Assembly (NCBI GenBank): GCA_044222395.1
Contig: JBGANK010000002.1
Span: 1 to 64,000, forward strand
Reading direction: 5' to 3'
DNA: 64,000 nt
Source of the DNA: JAEUMD01 sp044222395
GTDB lineage: Bacteria > Pseudomonadota > Alphaproteobacteria > Rhizobiales > Hyphomicrobiaceae
Positions 47,459 through 56,475 of the stretch are shown piece by piece (the stretch's first letter is position 1; each line of letters starts with the position of its first letter). Position numbers and translations under genes: made by a program. The notes beneath the pieces were generated by a model, which worked only from the letters and a program-made list of their open reading frames with translations, was not told the origin of the DNA and searched no databases.

Positions 47459-50011
47459 TCAGCTCGCGAGTTCCTCTTTCACCTTGCCGACCAGCTCGGC
47501 GAGCGAGAACGGCTTGGGCAGGAAGCCGAACTTCTCGTCGGAGTCGAAACCGGCGCGGAAAGCATCGTTGGGATATCCCGACATGAAGATGAACTTGAGG
47601 TCTGGGTGGGTGCTGCGCAGGCGCTTCAGGAGGGTGGGGCCGTCGACCTCGGGCATGACGACGTCGGAGACAACGATGTCGACGTTGCCTTCGTTGGCGT
47701 CGATCAGGTCGAGCGCCTCGGCGCCGTTGGTTGCCTCGAGAACCTCGAAGCCGCGGCTGCGGAGCGCGCGCACGGCGAAGCTCCTGACGCCGTCCTCGTC
47801 CTCGACCAGAAGCACGCGGCCAGAGCCGGTGACGTCGGGGGCGATGCGTGCTTCCTTCTTGGCCTGCTTCTGCTGGATCGCGACCGTTTCGGCCTCGTCG
47901 GGGACGTAGCGCGGCAGGAAGACGCGGAACGTCGTGCCCTTGCCGACCTCGCTCTCGGGGAAGATGAAGCCGCCGGACTGCTTGACGATGCCGTAGACGG
48001 TGGCCAGGCCGAGTCCTGTGCCCTTGCCGACGCCCTTGGTGGTGAAGAACGGCTCGAAGATCTTGTTCATGACCTCCGGGCTCATGCCGGTGCCGGTGTC
48101 GGAAACCTCCAAGACGACGTACTCGCCGAGCATGAGGCCGAACTGATCCATCTTCTGGCACTCGCGCTCGGTCACGTTGCGGGTGCGGATCGTCAAATCG
48201 CCGCCGTCGGGCATGGCGTCCTTGGCATTGACGATGAGATTGACGATGACGCGATCGATCTGGGACTTGTCGGTCTTGACCAGCCACAGCTCGCGCTCGG
48301 TCAACACCTTGAGCTCGATCTTCTCGCCGATCGTCTTTTTCATCAGCGGCGTGATCTCGCTCACCACCTCGCCCAATTGCAGGACCTCGTTCTGCAATGT
48401 CTGCTGGCGCGAGAAGGCAAGCAGCTTCGACACCAGACCGGCGGCGCGGCTTGCGGAGGACTTGATGTTCAAGAGGTCGCGGTGTGCCGGGTCGCCGGGC
48501 TTATGGCTCTGTAACAGGAACTCGGAGAAGCCGATGATTGCGGTCAGAACGTTGTTGAAGTCGTGAGCGATGCCGCCGGCCAGGGTTCCGACCGCTTCCA
48601 TCTTGTTGGACTGGGCGAAGCGCGCCTCGAGCCGCTTCTGCTCGGTGGCGTCGAGAACATAGATCACGGCTGCCTCGCGGGCTCCCTTGGCGCCGGCGAG
48701 CGGGCTCATGAAGACGCGACGGGTATACTCGTTGGACTGGCCGACGGTGATCTCAAAGGGGGCGACGTTGCCGCGGCCGGCGAGGACATCCTTGAGGCTC
48801 GTCTCGACCTGCTGACGCACGGTCTGGTCGCCGCGCGGGGCCAAGGCATCGATGACGTTCTCGCCGGAGCCGCTGGTACCGTCGAGGATCATGCGGGCGA
48901 AGGCGGTGTTGGCATTGGTGATGGTGCCGTCCATGGAGATGGTGGCGATGCCGAAGGGAGCCGACTGGAAGAAGCGCGACAGGCGCAGCTCGGCGGCACC
49001 GTCGTCAGAGGCGCCGACGTTCTCGTCCTCGCGATTGAGGCAGCCGATGATGAGCCCGCGATTGCCTTCGGCTTCGTCGCTGGCGCGGCAGACCAGGTGC
49101 ATGGGCAGCGAACGGCCATCCTCGCGGACGATATCGAGATTGATGAGAAGATTCTCGGTGCCGCGGCGGGCGGCGGTCTTCAGCACTTCGGCGCCATCAG
49201 CGGAAACGAGATCGGTCAGTCGCAGCAGGCGCTTGTCGATCATCTCGGGCTCGATGCCGATCCAGCGCCTGAGCGTCGCATTGGCATGGGTGATGACGCC
49301 GTCTGCGTCGACCTTCATCAGGCCCAAGGGCATGGTGTCGTAAAGACCGAGCTCGGCATCGAACGCGGCAGCTCGTGTCGCTTCCTCCAGGCGCTGTCGC
49401 GTGACGTCGGTGAAGGTCCAAATGATGAGCGGGCCGGGATCGCGATGGAGTTTGGCGGAGGTATACGGGCGCACGGTGACATTGAAGTAGCGCGGGCTCA
49501 ACTCGTTTTCCCGCGTCGGCGCCGCCAGGATCTCGCTGCGAGTCTCACCTGCCATGGCAGCACGGTAAAGCCGATATAGCGTCTCGGCGGCATCGCTGAC
49601 GCCGGTGAACGCGTTCTCGAGCATGCCAAGGGCGCCCGAGTCGGATCGCCCGATGAGGGCGGACATGGCCCGGTTGGCATAGATCGGCTGGGCGCCGCGA
49701 CGGGTCATGACGAGCATGGGCGCGTCCTGGCCGTCGACGATGGCCTTGAGGAGATCGGCTTCGGGGAGACGCTCGCCGATACGGATGTGGCCGGCGGCCA
49801 TGCCGAAGCTGAAGAAAACGCCAAGCATCGCCAGGGTGGCGAGCGCTGTCAAAAAGAGGGGGCTGGAGGAATTGGAGGCGATCAGGGAGAAAATCGACGC
49901 GCCAGCGGCGGCGAGCACGACCAGAATGGTCGCGTAGCCGCCGCCGCTGCGGAGGGCCGCGAGCGGGTCGTCGGCGGCTAGTCTGTCGGAGGTCGGCTTG
50001 GCGTCGCTCAT
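47459..50011 (-). CDS. cckA: cell-cycle hybrid histidine kinase CckA
   Basis: About 850 residues from the ATG at 50011 (ATGs at 50065 and 50095 are alternatives). Two transmembrane segments near the N-terminus are followed by three PAS-like regions, a HisKA domain with QSNKMEAVGTLAGGIAHDFNN (phosphorylated His in GGIAHDFNN), a HATPase domain with DTGTGMSPEVMNKIFEPFF and GTGLGLATVYGIV, and a C-terminal receiver (VLLVEDEDGVR, VVSDVVMPEVDG, FIFMSGY). This order and the GGIAHDFNN-type box fit CckA, which sends phosphate through ChpT to CtrA and CpdR. A CtrA box at 32454 shows a possible output in the same window. Confidence 0.9.
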   Translation of the reverse strand: MSDAKPTSDRLAADDPLAALRSGGGYATILVVLAAAGASIFSLIASNSSSPLFLTALATLAMLGVFFSFGMAAGHIRIGERLPEADLLKAIVDGQDAPMLVMTRRGAQPIYANRAMSALIGRSDSGALGMLENAFTGVSDAAETLYRLYRAAMAGETRSEILAAPTRENELSPRYFNVTVRPYTSAKLHRDPGPLIIWTFTDVTRQRLEEATRAAAFDAELGLYDTMPLGLMKVDADGVITHANATLRRWIGIEPEMIDKRLLRLTDLVSADGAEVLKTAARRGTENLLINLDIVREDGRSLPMHLVCRASDEAEGNRGLIIGCLNREDENVGASDDGAAELRLSRFFQSAPFGIATISMDGTITNANTAFARMILDGTSGSGENVIDALAPRGDQTVRQQVETSLKDVLAGRGNVAPFEITVGQSNEYTRRVFMSPLAGAKGAREAAVIYVLDATEQKRLEARFAQSNKMEAVGTLAGGIAHDFNNVLTAIIGFSEFLLQSHKPGDPAHRDLLNIKSSASRAAGLVSKLLAFSRQQTLQNEVLQLGEVVSEITPLMKKTIGEKIELKVLTERELWLVKTDKSQIDRVIVNLIVNAKDAMPDGGDLTIRTRNVTERECQKMDQFGLMLGEYVVLEVSDTGTGMSPEVMNKIFEPFFTTKGVGKGTGLGLATVYGIVKQSGGFIFPESEVGKGTTFRVFLPRYVPDEAETVAIQQKQAKKEARIAPDVTGSGRVLLVEDEDGVRSFAVRALRSRGFEVLEATNGAEALDLIDANEGNVDIVVSDVVMPEVDGPTLLKRLRSTHPDLKFIFMSGYPNDAFRAGFDSDEKFGFLPKPFSLAELVGKVKEELAS

Positions 50012-50413
50012 GGCGAGCGAAGCTAGCTGATTCGCGGGAGGGGCGGCCTTGATAGCCTCATACATGTACGGATACTCGGGATGCTGACGCGACATGAGAA
50101 AAACCAGTCGGAACAAGACCGGGGGATGCTGTCGTCGTGGGCGGATCAGCGGGTTCCGGCGTGGAACCTGTGGATCGCGTGCCGGGTGTGCCGTGTCCAA
50201 CCGTAACGACCATCAACAGTTCGATCATTAGGGTTAAAATGCCATGAATTTCGCGCTATAGGTCCGCACAGTCGTGGGCTCATGGCGGCAGAATCGGGAA
50301 TTTCGCGGTGGACCTGCGCAAATTTCTGGTCGACAGGGGCCAGTTCGATGCTCGCGCCGTGCCGCTGGTCAACCCTTGAGAGAGGAGCGCAGGATTCCCT
50401 GCGACCCAAGAGC
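50012..50413. other. divergent region between cckA and fliO-like gene
   Basis: About 400 bases. Its left third may encode an N-terminal extension of CckA if an upstream start is used. The AT-richer part around 50205-50265 is a likely location of promoters for both genes. No clear CtrA box was found. Confidence 0.4.
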
Positions 50414-50776
50414 ATGTGGGACATCCTGTTTTATCTCCTCGTCATCGTCTTCGTCGGCGGTCTGGCGATTGCCGGCCTCTACTTCGTTCGCAACAACCTG
50501 CAGGGTGGGGGTTCGGGCGCGGGAATATTCGGTTCCCGCGGCGAGCGGCGCCTGGATGTCGTGGAACAATCGAGCGTCGATGGCCGGCGACGGCTGGTGC
50601 TGGTGCGGCGGGATGATGTCGAGCATCTGATCATGACCGGCGGGCCGGTCGATGTGGTCATCGAGACGAATATTCAACCGCGCCGCTCACGCGCGGTCGG
50701 CGACATCGTTGAGCCGCCGCAGCCGGTGTTCTCCAGGCCGCAGCGGGCATTCGGGACGTCCGCGGCGAGCGAGTGA
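50414..50776 (+). CDS. FliO-like flagellar biosynthesis / membrane protein
   Basis: 120 residues from the ATG at 50414. One transmembrane helix (ILFYLLVIVFVGGLAIAGLYFV) precedes a small beta-rich domain (RRLDVVEQSSVDGRRRLVLVRRDDVEHLIMTGGP) characteristic of FliO, a type-III flagellar export assembly factor. FliO-like genes next to cckA occur in Rhizobiales without other flagellar genes, as here. The C-terminus is Pro/Arg-rich. The ribosome-binding site is weak; an upstream start would add a non-conserved stretch. Confidence 0.75.
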   Translation: MWDILFYLLVIVFVGGLAIAGLYFVRNNLQGGGSGAGIFGSRGERRLDVVEQSSVDGRRRLVLVRRDDVEHLIMTGGPVDVVIETNIQPRRSRAVGDIVEPPQPVFSRPQRAFGTSAASE

Positions 50777-50948
50777 AGCGCGGCCGTCGGTTGTCGCCTT
50801 CACAGACGACAGCAAACCGCGCCGCCTGTTCAGCTCTAGACATGCCTATCGCCTGCGGGGGCGGTAGCCGCGCTGTTGGTTTTGGCGCAGCGGGCAAGCG
50901 TGTCTTGAGCCGTGATGGCGCAGGTCGCCAGCAGCAATTCGAGGGTTC

Positions 50949-53702
50949 ATGTTCAGTACCGTCCGCTCGCTCGCAATCATGATTGCAAGTTTCTTGGTGC
51001 TGATGTCAGTCGGCGCTATTGCGCAAGCTGGGACTTCGGTTGTGCCGGGGCACGGGCCGACGCGACTGGCACAGGCGACGCTACACAAGCAGGGCGAGGA
51101 GAACAAAGGCAGGGAAGCGCCGTCGAGGGGGGCAGCGGCGCAGGGTGCCGCCGAGAGCACCGCTCCGGGTGAGGACCCGAGCAAGTCCGGTGATGGCGGG
51201 GCGGCGGCAGGTAGTGACGCAAGTGGCGCCGAGAAGGCGGCGTCGGCGCTGCCCGCTGCCGCCACAGCGCAGCTGGAAGAGTTCCTGCAGCCGGTCAGGC
51301 GCATCGGAGCGCAGCTCGAAGATCTGGAAAAGACCGTCGAGCGCGTGAAGGAGCGCGACGACGAATTGGCAAAGCTGCGTCCGGAAATCGACAAGCTGCC
51401 GGGTGAAGCGCGCGCTGCCATTGCGCAGATTGAACCGCGCCTGCACGACATCAGGGCGCAGATCGAAAAGCTCGGTCCCGGTCCCAAGTCGGGCGAGGCG
51501 GCGGAATCGGCGGAGGTCGCTGCCGAAAGGTCGCGTCTTGTCGCGCTTGCCACCCAACTCGATGGAGCAATCCGGTCGGCCGAACTCAACGACGTGAAGG
51601 CGCGGCAGCTGATCGACCGTTTGCAGGAATACCGGCAGAAGATCTTTGCCGAGCAGGTGCTGAGGAGGACCAAGCATTCGCCGCTTAAACCAGCGCTGTG
51701 GCAAAGTGTTGCGCAGGAGCTTCCCAGGGCAGCGCGCGAGATTGCTGCGATTGCCGAGGGATGGTGGCAGCGGACGGCGTCGCGAGCCGCGGAACTTGTT
51801 GCGATCATCAGCCTTTCTCTGCTCGTCTATGTTGGGCTCAGGCTGCTGCGCCGCCGTGTGGAGTTGTCGCGACTGGGCGGGCCGGACCGAAGCACCGCAC
51901 CGAGTTTCTTCGAGCGTGCGGCGGTTGCAAGCTGGGTCGCTCCGGCGCGGATGCTGCCGGGCGTTGCGGCGGTGCTCATTCTCTACTTCGGGCTCGACAG
52001 CAGCGATCTCATCGAGCATCAGACGTTGAGATTCGGCCGCGTGCTGCTCAAAGCCCTGTTGGTTGGTTTTGTCGTTTTCGGGCTGTCGTGGGCGATCCTG
52101 CAGCCGACACGCTCGACATGGCGTCTGGTCGATCTGACGGATGAGTCCGCGCGACGTCTCAATTTGTTGATGCGTATTGCCGCGATCATCTACGGCATCG
52201 ATCTGGTGATGCGCGACGTCATCAAGATGCTTTACCTGCCGTTCCAGGTTTCGGTCGCGCAGGCGTTCCTGTTCAGCTTGGCGTTCGCGGCGCTGTTGGT
52301 TGCGTTGGCTCGCATGGCGGTTGTGCCGCGTATGGTGGCCGCTGCCGGGCAAACCGGGGAGGCTGCTGCGGAGCCGTCGTGGCGCAGCTACAGCTGGTTC
52401 AGGGTGCCGCTGGTGCTGCTGGCACTGTTCATCGCGGCTGCCGCGCTGTCGGGCTTCGTTGCTCTTGCCAGGATCGTCTCGGTGCAGGTGCTGCTGACGG
52501 GCACGGTCGTGGTGCTGCTGGTGCTGTTGCATTTGGCAATTCGTGCGGTCTGCGGCGACACGATGATTGCGGGCGAAGCCGATGCGGCCCAACGTGTCAG
52601 CATCTTCGCCGGCCGCCTTGGTGTCAGCGAAGAGCGGCAGCGCCAGTTCGATCGGGTTCTCTACCTCATCTTGAATTTCGCCCTGGCCTTTGCCGCCGCT
52701 CCGCTGCTGCTGGCGACGTGGGGCTTTTCGGCGCCGGAGATCGTCGGGTTCGTCAAGTCGGCGGTGTTCGGATTCGAGATCAGCGGCGTGCGCATCTCGC
52801 CGACGCGAATTCTGCTGGCGATCGGCCTTTTCGTGGCTGTGGTGTTCGTGACGCGCCTCCTGCAGCGCTGGCTGAGGTCGACGGTGCTGCAGCCTTCGCG
52901 CGTCGACGCGGGACTTGCGAACTCGATTCACACCGGCGTCGGCTATGCGGGGTTCGCACTGGCCGCGCTGTCGGCGATCTCGTATGGCGGGATCGACATC
53001 ACGAACCTGGCGATCGTCGCTGGTGCCTTGTCGGTTGGCATCGGCTTCGGCCTGCAGTCGATCGTCAACAACTTCGTCTCCGGTCTCATCCTGCTGGTCG
53101 AGCGGCCAATCAAGGTTGGCGACTGGATCGGTGTCGGAGAATTCGAGGGACATGTGCGGCGGATCTCGGTTCGCTCCACCGAGATCGAGACGTTCGACAG
53201 GTCGAGCGTGATCGTGCCCAACTCGCAGCTGATCTCGGGCACGGTGAAGAACCGGACACATCGCAATGCACTTGGCCGCGTCGATGTGACCGTCGGTGTC
53301 AGCTACAAGGCCGATCCGGAGATGGTGAAGGCGCTGCTGGAGAAGGTGGCGCAGGAATCGCCGATGGTGCTGAAATTCCCGGCGCCGGTCGTGTCGTTCG
53401 ACAACTTTGCGGCAAGCTCGCTCGATTTCACGGTGAGGGCTTACGTGGCCGACGTCAACAAGTCGGTGGTGACGGCAACCGACCTGCGCCTGCGGGTTTT
53501 CAAAGCGCTGCACGAGGCGGGCATCGAGATTCCGTTCCCGCAGCATGACGTACATCTGCGGGATCTCGATCTGGTCAAGACGCTGCTGGCAAGGATGGCC
53601 GAGGAGCGCGTGCGCAAAGCTGCAGAGGCAGCGGCCGCGCGCACGCAGCAGTCAGAGCCGGATGACGATGCCCGGCCGCCCCGCGGCTTGGGCAAAAGCT
53701 GA
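50949..53702 (+). CDS. DUF3772 domain mechanosensitive channel (MscS family, MscK-like)
   Basis: 917-residue inner-membrane channel. A signal peptide is followed by an Ala/Gly/Glu-rich segment, a periplasmic coiled-coil (about residues 95-230; DUF3772 near its end), around ten hydrophobic segments, and the MscS core (about 690-800), with FGLQSIVNNFVSGLILLVER and PIKVGDWIGVGEFEG in the pore and beta region. Like MscK, such channels gate on osmotic stress and adjust turgor. The start at 50949 has GAGGG upstream. The C-terminus is charged and short. Confidence 0.92.
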   Translation: MFSTVRSLAIMIASFLVLMSVGAIAQAGTSVVPGHGPTRLAQATLHKQGEENKGREAPSRGAAAQGAAESTAPGEDPSKSGDGGAAAGSDASGAEKAASALPAAATAQLEEFLQPVRRIGAQLEDLEKTVERVKERDDELAKLRPEIDKLPGEARAAIAQIEPRLHDIRAQIEKLGPGPKSGEAAESAEVAAERSRLVALATQLDGAIRSAELNDVKARQLIDRLQEYRQKIFAEQVLRRTKHSPLKPALWQSVAQELPRAAREIAAIAEGWWQRTASRAAELVAIISLSLLVYVGLRLLRRRVELSRLGGPDRSTAPSFFERAAVASWVAPARMLPGVAAVLILYFGLDSSDLIEHQTLRFGRVLLKALLVGFVVFGLSWAILQPTRSTWRLVDLTDESARRLNLLMRIAAIIYGIDLVMRDVIKMLYLPFQVSVAQAFLFSLAFAALLVALARMAVVPRMVAAAGQTGEAAAEPSWRSYSWFRVPLVLLALFIAAAALSGFVALARIVSVQVLLTGTVVVLLVLLHLAIRAVCGDTMIAGEADAAQRVSIFAGRLGVSEERQRQFDRVLYLILNFALAFAAAPLLLATWGFSAPEIVGFVKSAVFGFEISGVRISPTRILLAIGLFVAVVFVTRLLQRWLRSTVLQPSRVDAGLANSIHTGVGYAGFALAALSAISYGGIDITNLAIVAGALSVGIGFGLQSIVNNFVSGLILLVERPIKVGDWIGVGEFEGHVRRISVRSTEIETFDRSSVIVPNSQLISGTVKNRTHRNALGRVDVTVGVSYKADPEMVKALLEKVAQESPMVLKFPAPVVSFDNFAASSLDFTVRAYVADVNKSVVTATDLRLRVFKALHEAGIEIPFPQHDVHLRDLDLVKTLLARMAEERVRKAAEAAAARTQQSEPDDDARPPRGLGKS

Positions 53703-53731
53703 GCTGGGGAGCGTGGCGTTTGCCGTGCGTT

Positions 53732-54535
53732 TCACAGCTTCGCGACGTAGCTGGTGGCGGCGTCGAAAGCGTCGCGCGGCGCGCGCTTTTCGAGGAAGCC
53801 AAGCTTGAAGCCGGCTTCGGCGGCGGCGAGACGGTCGTCGGGCGTGCCGTGGTGATGCGTGTTGCGGAACTCGGTGTCGCCGCTCTGCCAGCGTCTGATG
53901 CCGGCGGCCCAGAACGAGGCGTCGGGGTTGTCGCGCTTGCGTAGACCCAGGTAGAAGCCGGACAGGAAATCGGCGTGCAGTTCGACTCTCTTCACTGTCG
54001 ACTGGCCGCCGCGGATCTTCTCGAACAGACCATCGCGGTAGACCCAGACGTGGGCGAACTCGTGCGCGGCGGTCTGCAGCAGCGTGATGCCCGAGGGGTC
54101 GTAGTCCATGAGCTTCTTGAAATAGCTACGGCCGAAGACGACGGCGAACTCGTCGGTGCTGCCGACCTGGTAGCGCATGGCCATGGCATTGGGGGCGTCG
54201 TGGTCGTCGTAGAAGCCAACCTTGGGCCAGACATCGAAGGTTTCGGCGAGGCGTTGCAATGCGCGATCGAAGCTCAGGTCGAGATCGGGGCTTCCCGTCG
54301 ATCGCGCCATGGTCGCCACCTCGCTCGGCAGATGAGATGCCTTGCCGGTCACCATGTTGGCGCCAAGAATGAGATTGGAATTGTTCTTGTCGACGAAGCA
54401 GCCTTTGATTTGGCCGAGGCGTGCGACCTGCCCCTGGATACCGCGCGCAACTGCACTGCTGCCGAGCACCGAAACGGCGGCGCAACTGCACAAGGACTGG
54501 AGCACCTGTCGGCGATGCAGTCTCATGCTGGCCAT
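53732..54535 (-). CDS. Tat-exported zinc-metallopeptidase-like protein
   Basis: 267 residues. A twin-arginine-like signal (HRRQVLQSLCSCAAVSVLG) opens the protein. The domain carries AAHEFAHVWVY, an HExxH zinc motif, and ELHADFLSGFYLG, which resembles the third-ligand ELxADxxAG of YpfJ-type neutral zinc metallopeptidases. Substrate unknown; periplasmic. I use the ATG at 54535 (GGGAAA upstream); ATGs at 54550 and 54526 are alternatives. It lies downstream of a glycan-binding-domain protein on the same strand, which could be its partner. Confidence 0.75.
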   Translation of the reverse strand: MASMRLHRRQVLQSLCSCAAVSVLGSSAVARGIQGQVARLGQIKGCFVDKNNSNLILGANMVTGKASHLPSEVATMARSTGSPDLDLSFDRALQRLAETFDVWPKVGFYDDHDAPNAMAMRYQVGSTDEFAVVFGRSYFKKLMDYDPSGITLLQTAAHEFAHVWVYRDGLFEKIRGGQSTVKRVELHADFLSGFYLGLRKRDNPDASFWAAGIRRWQSGDTEFRNTHHHGTPDDRLAAAEAGFKLGFLEKRAPRDAFDAATSYVAKL

Positions 54536-54577
54536 TTTCCCGGGTGGCATAGAATGTTCGCCTGAAGCGTTAGCGTA

Positions 54578-55303
54578 TCAGTTGGTGGCGACGACGACGC
54601 GGAATTCGGTGACTGCCGTGTCCTTGTACTTGGTGCCCGGATAGACCGACTTGATGGTGAAACGGACCCAGTCGGCTTTCTGCTTGCCGACATCGATCGA
54701 TTGCAGGCCAGGGGCGTCTGCCAGAGATATGAGGCGGGTTTCGCCGTTGGAGAACTGGAGTTCGGCGACGCGCACGCGATTGTTGGCGAGGAATAGGCGC
54801 TCGTTCTTATGATAGCCGTTCATGACCTGGATGGCGGTCACGGTGCGCTGGCCGTTGAGCTCGACAACGAGGCTTTCGCCCTCGCCATTGCCCGTCTTGC
54901 CTTCGACCCATGCGGTGTTGAGATCTGTATCGACGAGGTTCTTGGGGCGGTAGGTAAAGCCGTACTGCGGTTCGAGGATGGAACTCACGCAATAGCGGAA
55001 GCCGCCGACATTGTCGCAGACCTCGCCCTCCAGGCGCGTGCGCTGCAACGTCTCCTGCTGCGGCGGGGCGACGGGTCTCAGCTTGGCGACGGCCGGCGCC
55101 TTGGGCGGGTCGGGGTTGGGCGTGTTGGACGGCCCGCACTCGAGGAAAACGCAGCGCGGGGCCGCGGTGACGGGTGCCGCATGCATGCACGCCATTGCGA
55201 TCGCAATTGCGCAGATGGCGGGAGCGCGCGTCGTCGCCGGGCACGCGGAACTCTCTTTGATCCCAAACCCAAGATCGAAGCGCTGTGCAGCGGCGCTATG
55301 CAT
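54578..55303 (-). CDS. exported protein with discoidin-like (NADase-type glycan-binding) domain
   Basis: 241 residues. A signal peptide of about 48 residues precedes a Pro-rich stretch and a C-terminal beta-sandwich in which FTYRPKNLVDTDLNTAWVEG and SLVVELNGQRTVTAIQVMNG match the F5/8-like glycan-binding domain that often accompanies NADase-type proteins. No enzymatic domain is present. Probably binds envelope or extracellular glycans. The ATG at 55303 is the first start in the frame. Confidence 0.75.
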   Translation of the reverse strand: MHSAAAQRFDLGFGIKESSACPATTRAPAICAIAIAMACMHAAPVTAAPRCVFLECGPSNTPNPDPPKAPAVAKLRPVAPPQQETLQRTRLEGEVCDNVGGFRYCVSSILEPQYGFTYRPKNLVDTDLNTAWVEGKTGNGEGESLVVELNGQRTVTAIQVMNGYHKNERLFLANNRVRVAELQFSNGETRLISLADAPGLQSIDVGKQKADWVRFTIKSVYPGTKYKDTAVTEFRVVVATN

Positions 55304-55625
55304 TCGGTGCTCCCCATTTCATTCTGATCGCCTCGCAGTCAATCGCGCATGAGGCGAACTTGTCTCGCGACGCGAATTGCGGCGATCTTAGTGCACGATG
55401 CGCGTGGAGCAAATCCCGCTGGCATTGGGGTGGCAAGCAGTTGTCAATTGTGGCATGGAGGCCGCGGGACGGCGGGTCAATTGTCGGTCATAATTGCTGC
55501 GGTAGGACGTGCCCGCACAACGAACTGGCGAGTTTCGCCTGATGATTGTCGGCTGCGCGGTTGCGAGGCTTTCAAGCCGTGATGCGAGGGTTCCACCCGG
55601 AATGGGACGTGTTCTGGAAACGGGG
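55304..55625. other. divergent intergenic region
   Basis: About 320 bases between the glycan-binding-domain gene and the VanX-like gene; it should hold both promoters. An open frame in phase with the VanX-like gene runs back to 55509 but has no signal peptide there. No repeat or RNA gene recognised. Confidence 0.4.
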
Positions 55626-56465
55626 ATGTCTAGCAAGCGAAGGCAGAACTCCGAGCGTTCGATTTCGAGCCGGGTCTTGCAGGTTGCCTCGGCAGGGCTG
55701 TTTGCAATCGCGATGATCGTGACCGCGTCAAGCGATGTGGCGGCAGGCGAAAGCTCGCTCGTAGCTCTGTCGCGGATCGATCCGACAATCCGCCAGGACA
55801 TTCGGTACGCGGGGTCGGGGAATTTCACCGGACGCCCGGTACCGGGGTATTCGAACGCGGAATGCTGGCTGCGAGCGCCGGTCGCACACGCGCTCGCCAA
55901 GGTGCAGGCCGATCTCGCGCGCGAGACGCCGCCGCTATCGCTCAAGGTGTTCGACTGCTACCGGCCGCGGCGGGCGGTCGAGGCTTTCGCGAAATGGGCG
56001 GAGGCGGCGGATGACGGGGCAACGCGGCATTATCATCCCAATGTTGCCCGCGGAGCGCTTCTGCCGCTCGGCTACATCGGTCGCACATCGACGCATTCGA
56101 AAGGCATCGCCGTCGATTTGACGCTGGTGGCGCAGGAGGGGTCAGGTGGCTCACAGTCGAAGCACGGTGGGAAGACTGAGCATGGCCGGGGTGCATCGGC
56201 GCCATGCACGCATTCCAGCGATCGCACGCACGATGCTACATCGCTCGACATGGGCACGGCGTTCGATTGCTTCGATCCCAAGAGCCATACGGCGGCGGGC
56301 GGTCTGACCGAGGAGCAGAAGCGGGCGCGGAATTTGCTGAAGCGCGTCATGCAGCGGCACGGCTTCGAGAACTATGCCAAGGAGTGGTGGCACTACACCT
56401 TCAGCGCCGCCGATGACGGACGCACGTTCGATGTGCCGGTCGGGCCGGCACAATCGGGCATGTAG
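55626..56465 (+). CDS. VanX/DdpX-like D-Ala-D-Ala dipeptidase
   Basis: 279 residues with a signal peptide (VLQVASAGLFAIAMIVTASS). The zinc and catalytic motifs STHSKGIAVDLT and EWWHYTF correspond to the VanX family; FDCYRPRRAVEAF and IDPTIRQDIRYAGSGNF are other family blocks. Between IAVDLT and DMGTAFDCF there is a 35-residue insertion rich in Ser, Gly, Lys and His that is not typical. Probably recycles or trims D-Ala-D-Ala in the periplasm. The ATG at 55626 gives the cleanest signal peptide; ATG 55602 is possible. Confidence 0.85.
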   Translation: MSSKRRQNSERSISSRVLQVASAGLFAIAMIVTASSDVAAGESSLVALSRIDPTIRQDIRYAGSGNFTGRPVPGYSNAECWLRAPVAHALAKVQADLARETPPLSLKVFDCYRPRRAVEAFAKWAEAADDGATRHYHPNVARGALLPLGYIGRTSTHSKGIAVDLTLVAQEGSGGSQSKHGGKTEHGRGASAPCTHSSDRTHDATSLDMGTAFDCFDPKSHTAAGGLTEEQKRARNLLKRVMQRHGFENYAKEWWHYTFSAADDGRTFDVPVGPAQSGM

Positions 56466-56475
56466 AGGGTCGCCA

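Noticed and set aside
51081..53555. 824-residue open frame antisense to the MscS-type channel gene
   Set aside because: Shadow frame, His/Arg/Gln-rich, no start signal; the sense frame is a clear MscS protein.
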